This document shows, in pieces, positions 9,382 to 17,152 of a DNA stretch of 64,000 nucleotides. Where the stretch lies: positions 1 through 64,000 of IMG/VR virus record IMGVR_UViG_3300020395_000573. One strand, 5' to 3'. The notes under the pieces were generated by a model, which saw only the letters and a program-made list of their open reading frames with translations, was not told the DNA's origin and did not search any database. Position numbers and translations under genes: made by a program. Positions within the stretch are counted from its first letter, which is position 1; every line of letters begins with the position of its first letter. Origin of the DNA: a virus.

Positions 9382-10296
9382 ATGCCAAACAAGCACTTAG
9401 AACATCCAGAAGATTCAATTCTCTTTGGTCGTCGTAATGCTTTACGTACAGTTAGGGATTTGATTAAGAGTAATAGACTATCTGTTAAGTGGGACGGTGC
9501 TCCTGCGATTGTGTTTGGTATAAATCCTGATAACGGTCAGTTTTTTGTTGGTACTAAATCAGTATTCAATAAGAGAAGACCAAAGATAAATTATTCTCCT
9601 GAAGACATTGATAAAAATCATAAAGGTGTTGTGGCTGATATTCTTAGGCTTTGCTTTCGCCATCTTCCTCGGTATCATCGGATTATCCAGTGTGACTGGA
9701 TTGGGGTTGGGGGAGGTGCTGTTTATCAGCCTAATACTATTTCCTATCGTTTTTCTTCTCCAGTTTATTCTAAGATTATAGTAGCACCACACACGGAATA
9801 TACAGAGGTTAGTCCTACTGCAGAGGCAAAGATAGGTGTGACCTTAGATTCTTCTGATGAATGTTTCATGGTAGATACTAATAATGCTGAGGTTATTCCA
9901 CCTTTATCATGGAATAATTTCTTGAGGATTCTTCCAACAGTTATATTATCTAAGACACCAAAGTCCCGCACCGAGATACAGAAACATATCAATTCTTTTA
10001 TTAGGAAGGGAGAAGTTCCGCATGCACAGGAATTATACTCACAGTTAGATGCTAAATATAAGTACGAAGTTAATGTCCACACCTTTAAGGCATGGCATTT
10101 AATCTCACAATTGAAACATCGTCTACTCGATGCGATTGTTGTTAATGGGGATGTTGAATGTTACATCGATGGAGAACCCACCAATCATGAGGGGTTTGTG
10201 ACCGTTTCTGATAACCCATACAAGATCGTAGACAGACTGACCTTTAGTAAAGCAAACTTCAACTTAGATAAAAATTGGACGCATGAAAAAGTTTAG
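9382..10296 (+). CDS. KWDG-motif protein, possible covalent nucleotidyltransferase (ligase-like)
   Basis: A 304-residue protein; an in-frame ATG at 9325 would add 19 residues. I prefer 9382 because AGGGA precedes it and a -10 box lies between the two ATGs. Residues near 34 read SVKWDGAPAIVFG, resembling motif I (KxDG) of DNA/RNA ligases and capping enzymes, followed by FFVGTKSVF as a possible motif III-like strand. If genuine, the lysine would carry AMP. The gene overlaps a second nucleotidyltransferase by 14 bp. Resemblance is limited to short motifs, so function is inferred weakly. Confidence 0.6.
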   Translation: MPNKHLEHPEDSILFGRRNALRTVRDLIKSNRLSVKWDGAPAIVFGINPDNGQFFVGTKSVFNKRRPKINYSPEDIDKNHKGVVADILRLCFRHLPRYHRIIQCDWIGVGGGAVYQPNTISYRFSSPVYSKIIVAPHTEYTEVSPTAEAKIGVTLDSSDECFMVDTNNAEVIPPLSWNNFLRILPTVILSKTPKSRTEIQKHINSFIRKGEVPHAQELYSQLDAKYKYEVNVHTFKAWHLISQLKHRLLDAIVVNGDVECYIDGEPTNHEGFVTVSDNPYKIVDRLTFSKANFNLDKNWTHEKV

Positions 10297-11422
10297 CTCT
10301 TTCCTAAACGAGGCACAAAGATCTTTTGCTTCGCAAGAAGCAGAGAAATTACAGTTGACCCATGTAGGTTATGGTAAGTATGCCGATGTAAGAGGCAACG
10401 TAACCCATATGAGTAAGCAAGGTAAACTTGTTAAACTCGCACCTCAAGAACAGGGAGGACAGAAGCAAGGTGGACAAGAAGAAGAGGGAGGTAGCAAGAA
10501 TAAGGTCGATCAAGGTGAGATATCTATTACTTTCGGAAGATTTAATCCACCTACTGTTGGACATGAAGCTCTAATTAAAAAGGTAGCAGCACAGAAGGGA
10601 GACTATAGAATATATCCTAGTAGATCAGAAGATGCGAAGAAGAATCCATTAGATGTTGGCACTAAGATCAAGTTTATGAAGCAAGCATATCCTGATCACA
10701 GTGATAACATCATTAATAATGATGAGATGAGAACTATATTTGATGTACTTACCACTGTAAATGGTGAAGGGTACAGTACCGTTAATATTGTAGTTGGTGG
10801 AGATAGAGTTAGTGAATTTAATTCTCTTGCTACTAAGTACAACGGTGATTTATATGATTTTAAGAAGATTAATGTAGTATCTGCTGGTGATAGAGACCCT
10901 GATGCTGAGGGTGTTGAAGGTATGTCAGCATCTAAGTTACGTAAGGCAGCAGCACAAGATGACTATGAAACATTTAAGTCTGGTTGTCCTAAACCATTAG
11001 GTAAGAAAGGATGTCAAGATTTATTTAAAGCAGTACAATCTGCTATGAAGGTAGAAGTTAAAGAGGATTTTGCTGAAGCATCTTATCTTCTTTATGAGAT
11101 TGCACCTAAGTTAGATCCTCAAGGTTTGCGTGAAGCATATTTTGAAAAGGATCTTCATCCTGTGGGATCTTATGTAGAGAATATTAATACAGGTGTTGTT
11201 GGTAAGGTTGTTAGTCGTGGTGCTAATTATGTAATATATGTTGATGAAGAAGAGAATGTATTCCGTTCTTGGTTAAAGGATTTAACAGAGACTGATTATA
11301 CTAAACCATCTAATCGTGAATTTGGTACGGACAGTCTTACTAATTACGTTAGATCAATCACACCAGGCGAATTCCTAAAGAAGATAAATAAAAAGGAGAA
11401 AGTAACAGTTGCTGCAAAATGA
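10283..11422 (+). CDS. HIGH-motif nucleotidyltransferase with capsid-targeting-like N-terminus
   Basis: A 379-residue protein. Residues ~75-215 form a cytidylyltransferase/NMNAT-type domain: GRFNPPTVGH is the HIGH-family signature, VVGGDRV a core strand and MSASKLRK the second (ISSTxIR-like) motif. The likely reaction is transfer of a nucleotide to a phosphorylated substrate; the substrate is unknown. The N-terminus (MKKFSSFLNEA) resembles the T4 capsid-targeting sequence of internal proteins, with an L-x-E gp21-type cleavage site. A Gln/Gly/Glu linker and a small beta-like C-terminal domain flank the enzyme. Confidence 0.8.
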   Translation: MKKFSSFLNEAQRSFASQEAEKLQLTHVGYGKYADVRGNVTHMSKQGKLVKLAPQEQGGQKQGGQEEEGGSKNKVDQGEISITFGRFNPPTVGHEALIKKVAAQKGDYRIYPSRSEDAKKNPLDVGTKIKFMKQAYPDHSDNIINNDEMRTIFDVLTTVNGEGYSTVNIVVGGDRVSEFNSLATKYNGDLYDFKKINVVSAGDRDPDAEGVEGMSASKLRKAAAQDDYETFKSGCPKPLGKKGCQDLFKAVQSAMKVEVKEDFAEASYLLYEIAPKLDPQGLREAYFEKDLHPVGSYVENINTGVVGKVVSRGANYVIYVDEEENVFRSWLKDLTETDYTKPSNREFGTDSLTNYVRSITPGEFLKKINKKEKVTVAAK

Positions 11423-11928
11423 ATTCCTTTACACCTAATGAACTTCCTGATATGACCGATGCACTTAAGAAAGTGTATGAGGGTAAGAAAAAGGATGATA
11501 AAAAAGATAAAGACCGTTGGCAAGATGACGATGGTGATGGGAAGTGGTATGAAAAAAGTGATGTAGATGGTAAGATCTCCAAGAGGGAGAAGGAAGAGAA
11601 GAAGAAAAATCAAAAGGATGAAGAAGTAGAGTTAGAAGGTGAGCAGTTAGATGAGATCTCTGCTGATCTAGCTCTTAGAGCATCTAAGAAAGCAGACATC
11701 GCAAGAGGTAAGGCAGCACATGCTGGTGATAAGGAGACAGCAGTAAAGAAAAATCAACAAGCACAAAGGTTATATAAGAAGCAAGCAGCAAAGAGAAAGA
11801 ACGAGAGTGTTATTAAGTCTAAGAAGCAAATGGTACAGGAGGATATAATTCGTCGTGTATACGAAAAAATGAAAGGAAATACACCTGCACTCAACAAGTT
11901 TAGGGAAGATAACAATGCTGACATTTAA
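11419..11928 (+). CDS. Probable internal virion protein with Asp-rich loops
   Basis: A 169-residue, highly charged protein with an ATGA-overlap start. Residues ~36-55 contain DDDGDGKWYE followed by DVDGKISKRE, reminiscent of paired EF-hand/dockerin calcium loops. The C-terminal half is Lys/Ala-rich with QLDEISADLA, a pattern I recall from marine myovirus virion proteins, and ends near basic NESVIKSKKQ. LDE could be a gp21-type cleavage site. Late-block position supports a head role; function is inferred. Confidence 0.6.
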   Translation: MNSFTPNELPDMTDALKKVYEGKKKDDKKDKDRWQDDDGDGKWYEKSDVDGKISKREKEEKKKNQKDEEVELEGEQLDEISADLALRASKKADIARGKAAHAGDKETAVKKNQQAQRLYKKQAAKRKNESVIKSKKQMVQEDIIRRVYEKMKGNTPALNKFREDNNADI

Positions 11929-13639
11929 CCAATTACAGGAAAAGAAAACCAAGATCAAAATCAACCCTAAAGTACAAGACCAATACGAAGGTAAAAAATC
12001 TGATGGTATTGAACTTGTTGATGAAGGTGAGAAGGTTGCTCGTGGTGCTCAGAAAAGAGCAGAACAATTAGGAGCAAAGAGAAGACAAGCATCTTATAAA
12101 AAGTATGGTGCTAATGTAGGTTCACCAGGTAAGAATGAAAGAGCAGGATACAATCTTTCAAGAGCAGCAAGAAGTTCTGAGTCATCACCAGAAACACAGA
12201 GAACAAAGAAAAAGAGACCAGCAGGTGAAGACACTAGTCAGATAGGTCATTCAAGAAAGGCACAGGAGAAGACTGATACTGGTAAATCAGGTAAGAAACT
12301 TAAGACTCCTAAGTATAAGTTAACTTTTAAACAGAGACAGCAACATCATTCAAATTATGCACACAGTAGAAGGGATCCTAAACAGAATCCTAAGCATACT
12401 GCAAACACTAAGAAGGAATCAGTAGAGTATTCAATTGAAGAGGAAAGGTCAGCACGTAAGATGAACGTGCGTACTAAAGGTACTATTAAAAAGCAGATAG
12501 CAAAAGATGCTGCTGCTGAAGCAAAGAGAAGAGAGAAGAAGACTGGTGAGTATGCTGAGAAGCCAAAGAAGAGACCAAGTTTAAAGAAACCATCTCAACT
12601 TACTACGGTAAAGGCAGAACCTAAGAAGGAAGCACCAAAGCCCAAGGCAAAACCTGTTGCAAAGAAAGCAGCACCTAAACCAAAGGCAAAACCTGTTGCT
12701 AAGAAACCTGTTGCTAAGAAAGTAGCACCTAAGAAGGCTGCTCCAAAGGTAGACAAGAAGGCTGCTGATATTGATAGACCTAAGGGTAATCTTACTAGTA
12801 AGGCAAGGGAATGGGTTAAGAAAGGTGTTAAGAGACATCGTAAAGCAACGCAAGGTGCAAGAGTATTTGCAAAGGGTGCTGCTAAAGGTGCTAAGGATAC
12901 AGTTAAATTTGCTGGTAAGGTTAAGAAGGTATTCACTGGTGAAGAGTTTATGTCTTTCAAGGCATACTTACTCAGTGAAGATTATCATAGAGGACAAGGT
13001 GAAAAGATCCAGAAGAGAACTAAAAAATGGATGGAAAAGAAAGGACAAGATGGTGCACCTGGTTTGAATGCAATGAAAGCACGTACCGCAGAGCATAAAG
13101 CAAAGCGTGGTGTAAAGAGTGAAGGGTATCAAAGAGACCCAGACCGTCAGGAAAAAGACAGGAAGACTTCTAAGCAAACAGATCCTTCTAAGGATGGGTT
13201 CACTGGTATTGGTAATTCAATTGCAGATATCATGAAACAAAATGCTGCAATGAAAAAAGCAGCAGCAAAGAAGACTAAGAAAGAAGAGACAGAAATTGAT
13301 GAGGCAACTCGTCTTAAGAAGGAGAAGGGTTACGATAAGGGAGGTACTAAGAAACCATCTGGAAAAAAGGATGCAGCCCTGTCATTCGTTCTTGATAAAA
13401 TCAGGAAAGAGCACGGTAAAGGTGCTATAGCAGGACAGGGTAGTAAGCAACAGAAGAAAGTTAAAGGTGCTAAGTCTTCTGCTGGTACTGGTAAGTATCT
13501 AAAGAGAGCAAAAGCAAAAGCACAAACTGCTGCTGATGCTAAGAAGAGAGGGTTTAAATCTTCTCAAGATTATGTAAACACTATGGCTCGATATGGTGGA
13601 AAAGACAACTACGATAAGGGACGTGGACTCGGAACTTAA
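11915..13639 (+). CDS. Histone H1-like basic protein, probable DNA-condensing internal head protein
   Basis: A 574-residue protein with an extreme Lys/Ala/Pro bias. Around residues 230-285 it carries H1-tail-like repeats of PKAKPVAKK and PVAKK type. It begins MLTFNQLQEKK, again with an L-x-E site; further L/I-x-E sites occur at YLLSE and EIDEA, and MSFKAYLLSE at residue ~348 looks like an internal capsid-targeting segment. A motif EHKAKRGVK is shared with the protein at 15055. There is no enzymatic domain. DNA compaction inside the capsid is the simplest reading. Confidence 0.6.
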   Translation: MLTFNQLQEKKTKIKINPKVQDQYEGKKSDGIELVDEGEKVARGAQKRAEQLGAKRRQASYKKYGANVGSPGKNERAGYNLSRAARSSESSPETQRTKKKRPAGEDTSQIGHSRKAQEKTDTGKSGKKLKTPKYKLTFKQRQQHHSNYAHSRRDPKQNPKHTANTKKESVEYSIEEERSARKMNVRTKGTIKKQIAKDAAAEAKRREKKTGEYAEKPKKRPSLKKPSQLTTVKAEPKKEAPKPKAKPVAKKAAPKPKAKPVAKKPVAKKVAPKKAAPKVDKKAADIDRPKGNLTSKAREWVKKGVKRHRKATQGARVFAKGAAKGAKDTVKFAGKVKKVFTGEEFMSFKAYLLSEDYHRGQGEKIQKRTKKWMEKKGQDGAPGLNAMKARTAEHKAKRGVKSEGYQRDPDRQEKDRKTSKQTDPSKDGFTGIGNSIADIMKQNAAMKKAAAKKTKKEETEIDEATRLKKEKGYDKGGTKKPSGKKDAALSFVLDKIRKEHGKGAIAGQGSKQQKKVKGAKSSAGTGKYLKRAKAKAQTAADAKKRGFKSSQDYVNTMARYGGKDNYDKGRGLGT

Positions 13640-13835
13640 TGAGTTAAGCGATCAGTTTAAAAGGAGTCTCAAAGATGAGCTCCTTGATCGTGCTGACAAA
13701 GCTCATAAAGCAGCAAAGAAAAAGAAAACCTTTAAAGATTTCCAAGCTCAAGGTGCGGAAGCTAAGAAGAAGGTGCGGTTTTACGATAATAAAGGTAAGG
13801 GTTATATTGTGAAGGGTAAAAAGAAGTACGATTAG
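13593..13835 (+). CDS. Small basic hypothetical protein
   Basis: Up to 80 residues from the ATG at 13593, which overlaps the previous gene by 47 bp; a GTG at 13623 is an alternative start. Lys-rich (HKAAKKKKTFKDF), ending KGKGYIVKGKKKYD. It continues the compositional bias of its neighbours. Function unknown. Confidence 0.5.
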   Translation: MVEKTTTIRDVDSELNELSDQFKRSLKDELLDRADKAHKAAKKKKTFKDFQAQGAEAKKKVRFYDNKGKGYIVKGKKKYD

Positions 13836-13867
13836 AGCCTATATAATGTACATATTTGGTACTTATT

Positions 13868-14056
13868 ATGGTTAATTTTTTAATGCCCATCGCTATCAGC
13901 ATAATCAATAAAGCTGTTGATAGAATTCCCGATGATCTGGATTCTGTAATTAAAGATTTTTTAATTAAACTGCTTAAGAAAGCAGCAGCAAAGACAGGAA
14001 ACAAAGTCGATGATCAGTTGGTAGATGCACTTCAAAAAGCACTACTTGAAGGCTAA
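13868..14056 (+). CDS. Small amphipathic hypothetical protein
   Basis: A 62-residue protein from the ATG at 13868 (a TTG at 13856 is less likely). A hydrophobic N-terminus (MVNFLMPIAISII) is followed by charged helices ending KVDDQLVDALQKALLEG, a tail seen in several small phage proteins including some holin-like ones. No clear transmembrane span. Confidence 0.5.
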   Translation: MVNFLMPIAISIINKAVDRIPDDLDSVIKDFLIKLLKKAAAKTGNKVDDQLVDALQKALLEG

Positions 14057-14073
14057 TTTGAATTGGTTATTCT

Positions 14074-14081
14074 TATAAATA
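14074..14081 (+). promoter_or_regulatory. T4-type late promoter
   Basis: A perfect TATAAATA, 36 nt before the gene at 14117, which also has a strong AAGGAG site at 14103-14108. Confidence 0.8.
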
Positions 14082-14116
14082 ACTACAGATTAGACAGTAA
14101 TTAAGGAGTACATGAC

Positions 14117-14689
14117 ATGGCACTTTGGGGAGTCACAGATGCTGATGAAGCTAAGCCTAAGTGGGCTGTACAGGGTGGTGCTGTAGACCCCTCAAATATC
14201 TTTGCTACAGCAGAAGGTTGGGTATTACGCCACTACAAAAAAGGAGATCAAACTGAGTACTGGGATGAAGTTCTGGTAGCTGTTGATGGACTGGTAGGTG
14301 CTGGTGGTCGTGGTACTAATACTCTTGGTAACGCAGACATCACTGCTGTATTCTTTGAAGAGAGTACATATGCAGCTGCTGCAACTGGAACTGTAGTTGT
14401 TATATACAACGAGCAAGTCACCGTTACTGCTGGTGCAACACTGGTAGTTACTAATACAACTGATAGTGCTTCTATCACTGCAACATATGCACGTGGTACA
14501 AACACTAACCGTGTTGAGTTTGACTTTACTTGTGCTGCTGCCGATAAGGTACACACAATTGGTGCTCAAACAATCTCTGGAACTATTGTCGATAAGGGCA
14601 CATCAACTGCATCCGATAAGGTATTCGTTCTAGGTGATACGATTGGTGCTGGTGGATCTGGTTCTACTAAAACAATTACTACGACTTAA
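14117..14689 (+). CDS. Virion structural protein (probable head decoration type)
   Basis: A 190-residue protein starting MALWGVTDADEAKPKW and rich in Gly, Ala, Thr and Val with repeated beta-strand patterns (TVVVIYNEQVTVTAG). A perfect late promoter and the strongest ribosome site in this region indicate high late expression. The MALWG start resembles abundant structural proteins of cyanophages and pelagiphages, but decoration versus other capsid roles cannot be settled from sequence. Confidence 0.6.
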   Translation: MALWGVTDADEAKPKWAVQGGAVDPSNIFATAEGWVLRHYKKGDQTEYWDEVLVAVDGLVGAGGRGTNTLGNADITAVFFEESTYAAAATGTVVVIYNEQVTVTAGATLVVTNTTDSASITATYARGTNTNRVEFDFTCAAADKVHTIGAQTISGTIVDKGTSTASDKVFVLGDTIGAGGSGSTKTITTT

Positions 14690-14695
14690 TAATAT

Positions 14696-15058
14696 ATGAA
14701 ATTTGACGAACTGAATGATGAAACATACATTCTGTTCGCCATAAAACATTATGAGAATCCTCACTGTGTTACACGTGAGGATTTTGATGAGGACTTAAAA
14801 AGATTTAAGTATCTAAAGCGACTACTCAAACGTTACGTTAGGGGTGGAGCATTAAGAACTCATCTTATCATTAATCATTTAATAATACTTTATAATGTTT
14901 TTGGTGAAGCAGCAACCCCTTTGCTTTTCTTCAAGTTGGAGAGAGAGTATTGGGGTATTTTAAAAACTATACTTCTTTATTTGAATAAATACCCAGTAGG
15001 TATGCTTCCTGAATTGGAAGAAGACCCTGACGTTCAGGAAGAATTGGAGAGGATATGA
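14696..15058 (+). CDS. Conserved late hypothetical protein
   Basis: A 120-residue helical protein with a YLKRLLKRYVRGG basic segment, a hydrophobic centre (HLIINHLIILYNVFG) and an acidic end. Starts 6 nt after the structural gene and overlaps the next by ATGA. Conserved in marine T4-like phages as far as I recall; function unknown. Confidence 0.6.
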   Translation: MKFDELNDETYILFAIKHYENPHCVTREDFDEDLKRFKYLKRLLKRYVRGGALRTHLIINHLIILYNVFGEAATPLLFFKLEREYWGILKTILLYLNKYPVGMLPELEEDPDVQEELERI

Positions 15059-15789
15059 ACGAAGAAATGATGACAACTGGTTTTACTGGTGCGTCAGATC
15101 CTAAGGGACCGACTGCAGGATTTGATCCTGTCATGAAATTTCGTAAGAAGATCGCTAAGAGAAAGAAGATTAAAGAAAATATTGAGATGAAGAATGGTCT
15201 CTTTCAATATAAAGTGACTGTTCCTGAGATGGGAGAGACTATAGTATATGCTAACAACCCATCAGAACTACGTCAGAAACTGCGTCTCCTTATTAACTAT
15301 CGTTATAGAGGTGACATAAAGATAGAAAGAATTATGCCAGCAAATGCTGCTAAGTTCTTTATGGATAAGAGAGCAAAGCATCTTAGGAATGAAGAAGTTC
15401 AATTAGAAGCTAAGGTAGATAAAGGTCGTTCTGATTATGGTAAAGCATCTATCAGAAACTATAGAAGGTCTGGACCTGGACATGGTGAACCAGCAATGTT
15501 TGATCCAGAGAATAAAAGAGGTAAGTTAATTGATAAGCGTAGAGAAGAGCACAAGGCAAGAAGAGGTGTTAAAGGTGCAAAGGTTCCTGCATATAAGAGA
15601 GAAGATGTTGTCTATGAGACTACTGACGAGAAGCAGATGCAGAGACAACTGACTCTTCAGAAGAATCAGTTAGAAAAGAAGAAAGCAATTTTAAAAATTA
15701 AAAACATTCGTAAGCAGTTGCAGAAGAAGACACAGCAACTGAAAGCGAAAGGTCGTGTTGGTGGTAATACTCAAGATTATAACAAGTAA
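15055..15789 (+). CDS. Basic late protein, probable internal/head-associated
   Basis: A 244-residue Lys/Arg-rich protein. A short beta domain (residues ~45-95, FQYKVTVPEMGETIVYANNP) precedes basic low-complexity sequence with EEHKARRGVKGAK, closely related to EHKAKRGVK of the H1-like protein, and ends in a Gln/Lys coiled-coil stretch. The shared motif and late position suggest a common capsid function. Confidence 0.55.
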   Translation: MNEEMMTTGFTGASDPKGPTAGFDPVMKFRKKIAKRKKIKENIEMKNGLFQYKVTVPEMGETIVYANNPSELRQKLRLLINYRYRGDIKIERIMPANAAKFFMDKRAKHLRNEEVQLEAKVDKGRSDYGKASIRNYRRSGPGHGEPAMFDPENKRGKLIDKRREEHKARRGVKGAKVPAYKREDVVYETTDEKQMQRQLTLQKNQLEKKKAILKIKNIRKQLQKKTQQLKAKGRVGGNTQDYNK

Positions 15790-16179
15790 ATGGACGTTAA
15801 CACCGCTATTCTAGAACGCCTGGAAAAGGTGGTGGAGACTCTTCAGGAGAACTCAGTTAAGATGGGTCAACTTCTTGCTGTCCATAATGAGAAGTTGGAT
15901 AAGCAGGATAGAATAGATGCTGTATTGTTTGAGAAGGTGGAGTCGGTTCACCGTGAAGTAAACCGTAGAGCAGAGGAGATAAAGAAAGGTTGTGAAAGAG
16001 ACATCAGAAAAGTCGATGACCGTCTTCGAGTCATGGAAAAGAAAATGTGGTCTATCTTTGGTGGTCTTGCTATTATTAGTTTCTTGGTTAGTCCAATCGG
16101 ACAATCGGCACTCAGAAACTTGACAGACACAAATGCACGTAGTATGATGGATGTATCTGAAGTCCATCTCGTTGTCTGA
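15790..16179 (+). CDS. Coiled-coil protein with C-terminal membrane anchor (XhlA-like)
   Basis: A 129-residue protein: a long amphipathic coiled coil (residues ~5-85) followed by one hydrophobic segment (MWSIFGGLAIISFLVSPIG). This layout resembles XhlA-type holin-associated proteins. A lysis or tail role is possible. The gene ends 29 bp inside the primase gene. Confidence 0.55.
   Translation: MDVNTAILERLEKVVETLQENSVKMGQLLAVHNEKLDKQDRIDAVLFEKVESVHREVNRRAEEIKKGCERDIRKVDDRLRVMEKKMWSIFGGLAIISFLVSPIGQSALRNLTDTNARSMMDVSEVHLVV
16120..16148 (+). promoter_or_regulatory. Host-type promoter at the primase start
   Basis: TTGACA at 16120-16125, 17-nt spacer, TATGAT at 16143-16148. The expected transcript start (~16155) falls just after the gp61 ATG at 16151, so an internal start (TTG at 16172, followed by SEFVDAHYV) may be used from this promoter. 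Confidence 0.55.
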
Positions 16180-17152
16180 ATTTGTTGATGCTCATTATGT
16201 AACGCTTCTATCTGGCAGACTTGATAAGTTTGTAAGGAAGAAGGCAGACCTGTATAATTTCAGGTGTCCCTACTGTGGGGACTCACAGAAGCACAAGAAT
16301 AAGGCACGAGGGTATTTCTTCAGAGTTAAGGCAGATATGGTATACAAATGCCATAACTGTGGCGTTGGGAGGACGTTACCAAACTTCCTCAAGGATCAAG
16401 CACCAGATCTCTATGATCAGTACATCATGGAGAGGTATAAGAGTGGAACATCGGGTAAAGGATCTTATGTTCCGAAACCAAAATTTAAGAAACCAGTATT
16501 TAAAAAGACTGGAAATCTGAAGAAAGTTTCGGAGCTAAATATTTCGCATCCAGCATACAAGTACATCGTAAAACGAAGGTTAGATCCTTCGTTATTTTAT
16601 TATACGGATAAGTTTTGTACTTGGGTAAACACACAGAAACCAACGTTCACAGATGTCAAAATAGATCATCCTCGAATCATAATCCCTTTCATTGATAAGG
16701 ATAATAAATGGTTCGGTTTTCAAGGAAGATCTTTAAATCCAACAGACAAGATGAGATACATCACTATCATGTTGGATGAGAATAAACCTAAAGTATATGG
16801 ATTAGATAGAGTTGATACATCTAAAGCAATCTACGTCGTTGAAGGACCGTTTGACTCAACGCTCTTGGGCAATTCCATTGCGATGGCTGGGTCTGACGTT
16901 GATAGTCGGACGTTTGGTTGGAGCAATTATATTTGGATTTTTGATAACGAACCTCGTAACAGAGAAATCGTCAACAGAATCTCCAAGTCCATCGATAGAG
17001 GAGAGAAGATAGTGATCTTCCCATCCAATATTAAGGAAAAGGACATAAATGATATGCACCTCGCTGGACATGATGTTCAAACTCTGGTAGAATCAAATAT
17101 CTATCAGGGACTTGAAGCACAAGTAAAACTAACCGAATGGAAGAAAGTATGA
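16151..17152 (+). CDS. 61: DNA primase gp61
   Basis: A 333-residue primase. The N-terminal zinc ribbon has CPYC (near residue 39) and CHNC (near 72); the TOPRIM catalytic centre shows VVEGPFDS (near 226) and FDNEP. Together with gp41 it forms the primosome that lays RNA primers for lagging-strand synthesis. A perfect promoter overlaps its start, so the true initiation codon may be TTG at 16172. The stop overlaps the nrdA start. Confidence 0.95.
   Translation: MYLKSISLSEFVDAHYVTLLSGRLDKFVRKKADLYNFRCPYCGDSQKHKNKARGYFFRVKADMVYKCHNCGVGRTLPNFLKDQAPDLYDQYIMERYKSGTSGKGSYVPKPKFKKPVFKKTGNLKKVSELNISHPAYKYIVKRRLDPSLFYYTDKFCTWVNTQKPTFTDVKIDHPRIIIPFIDKDNKWFGFQGRSLNPTDKMRYITIMLDENKPKVYGLDRVDTSKAIYVVEGPFDSTLLGNSIAMAGSDVDSRTFGWSNYIWIFDNEPRNREIVNRISKSIDRGEKIVIFPSNIKEKDINDMHLAGHDVQTLVESNIYQGLEAQVKLTEWKKV

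Noticed and set aside
12581-12960. Long minus-strand frames opposite the H1-like gene.
   Set aside because: They arise from the Lys/Ala-rich codon bias of the plus strand and have no start context.
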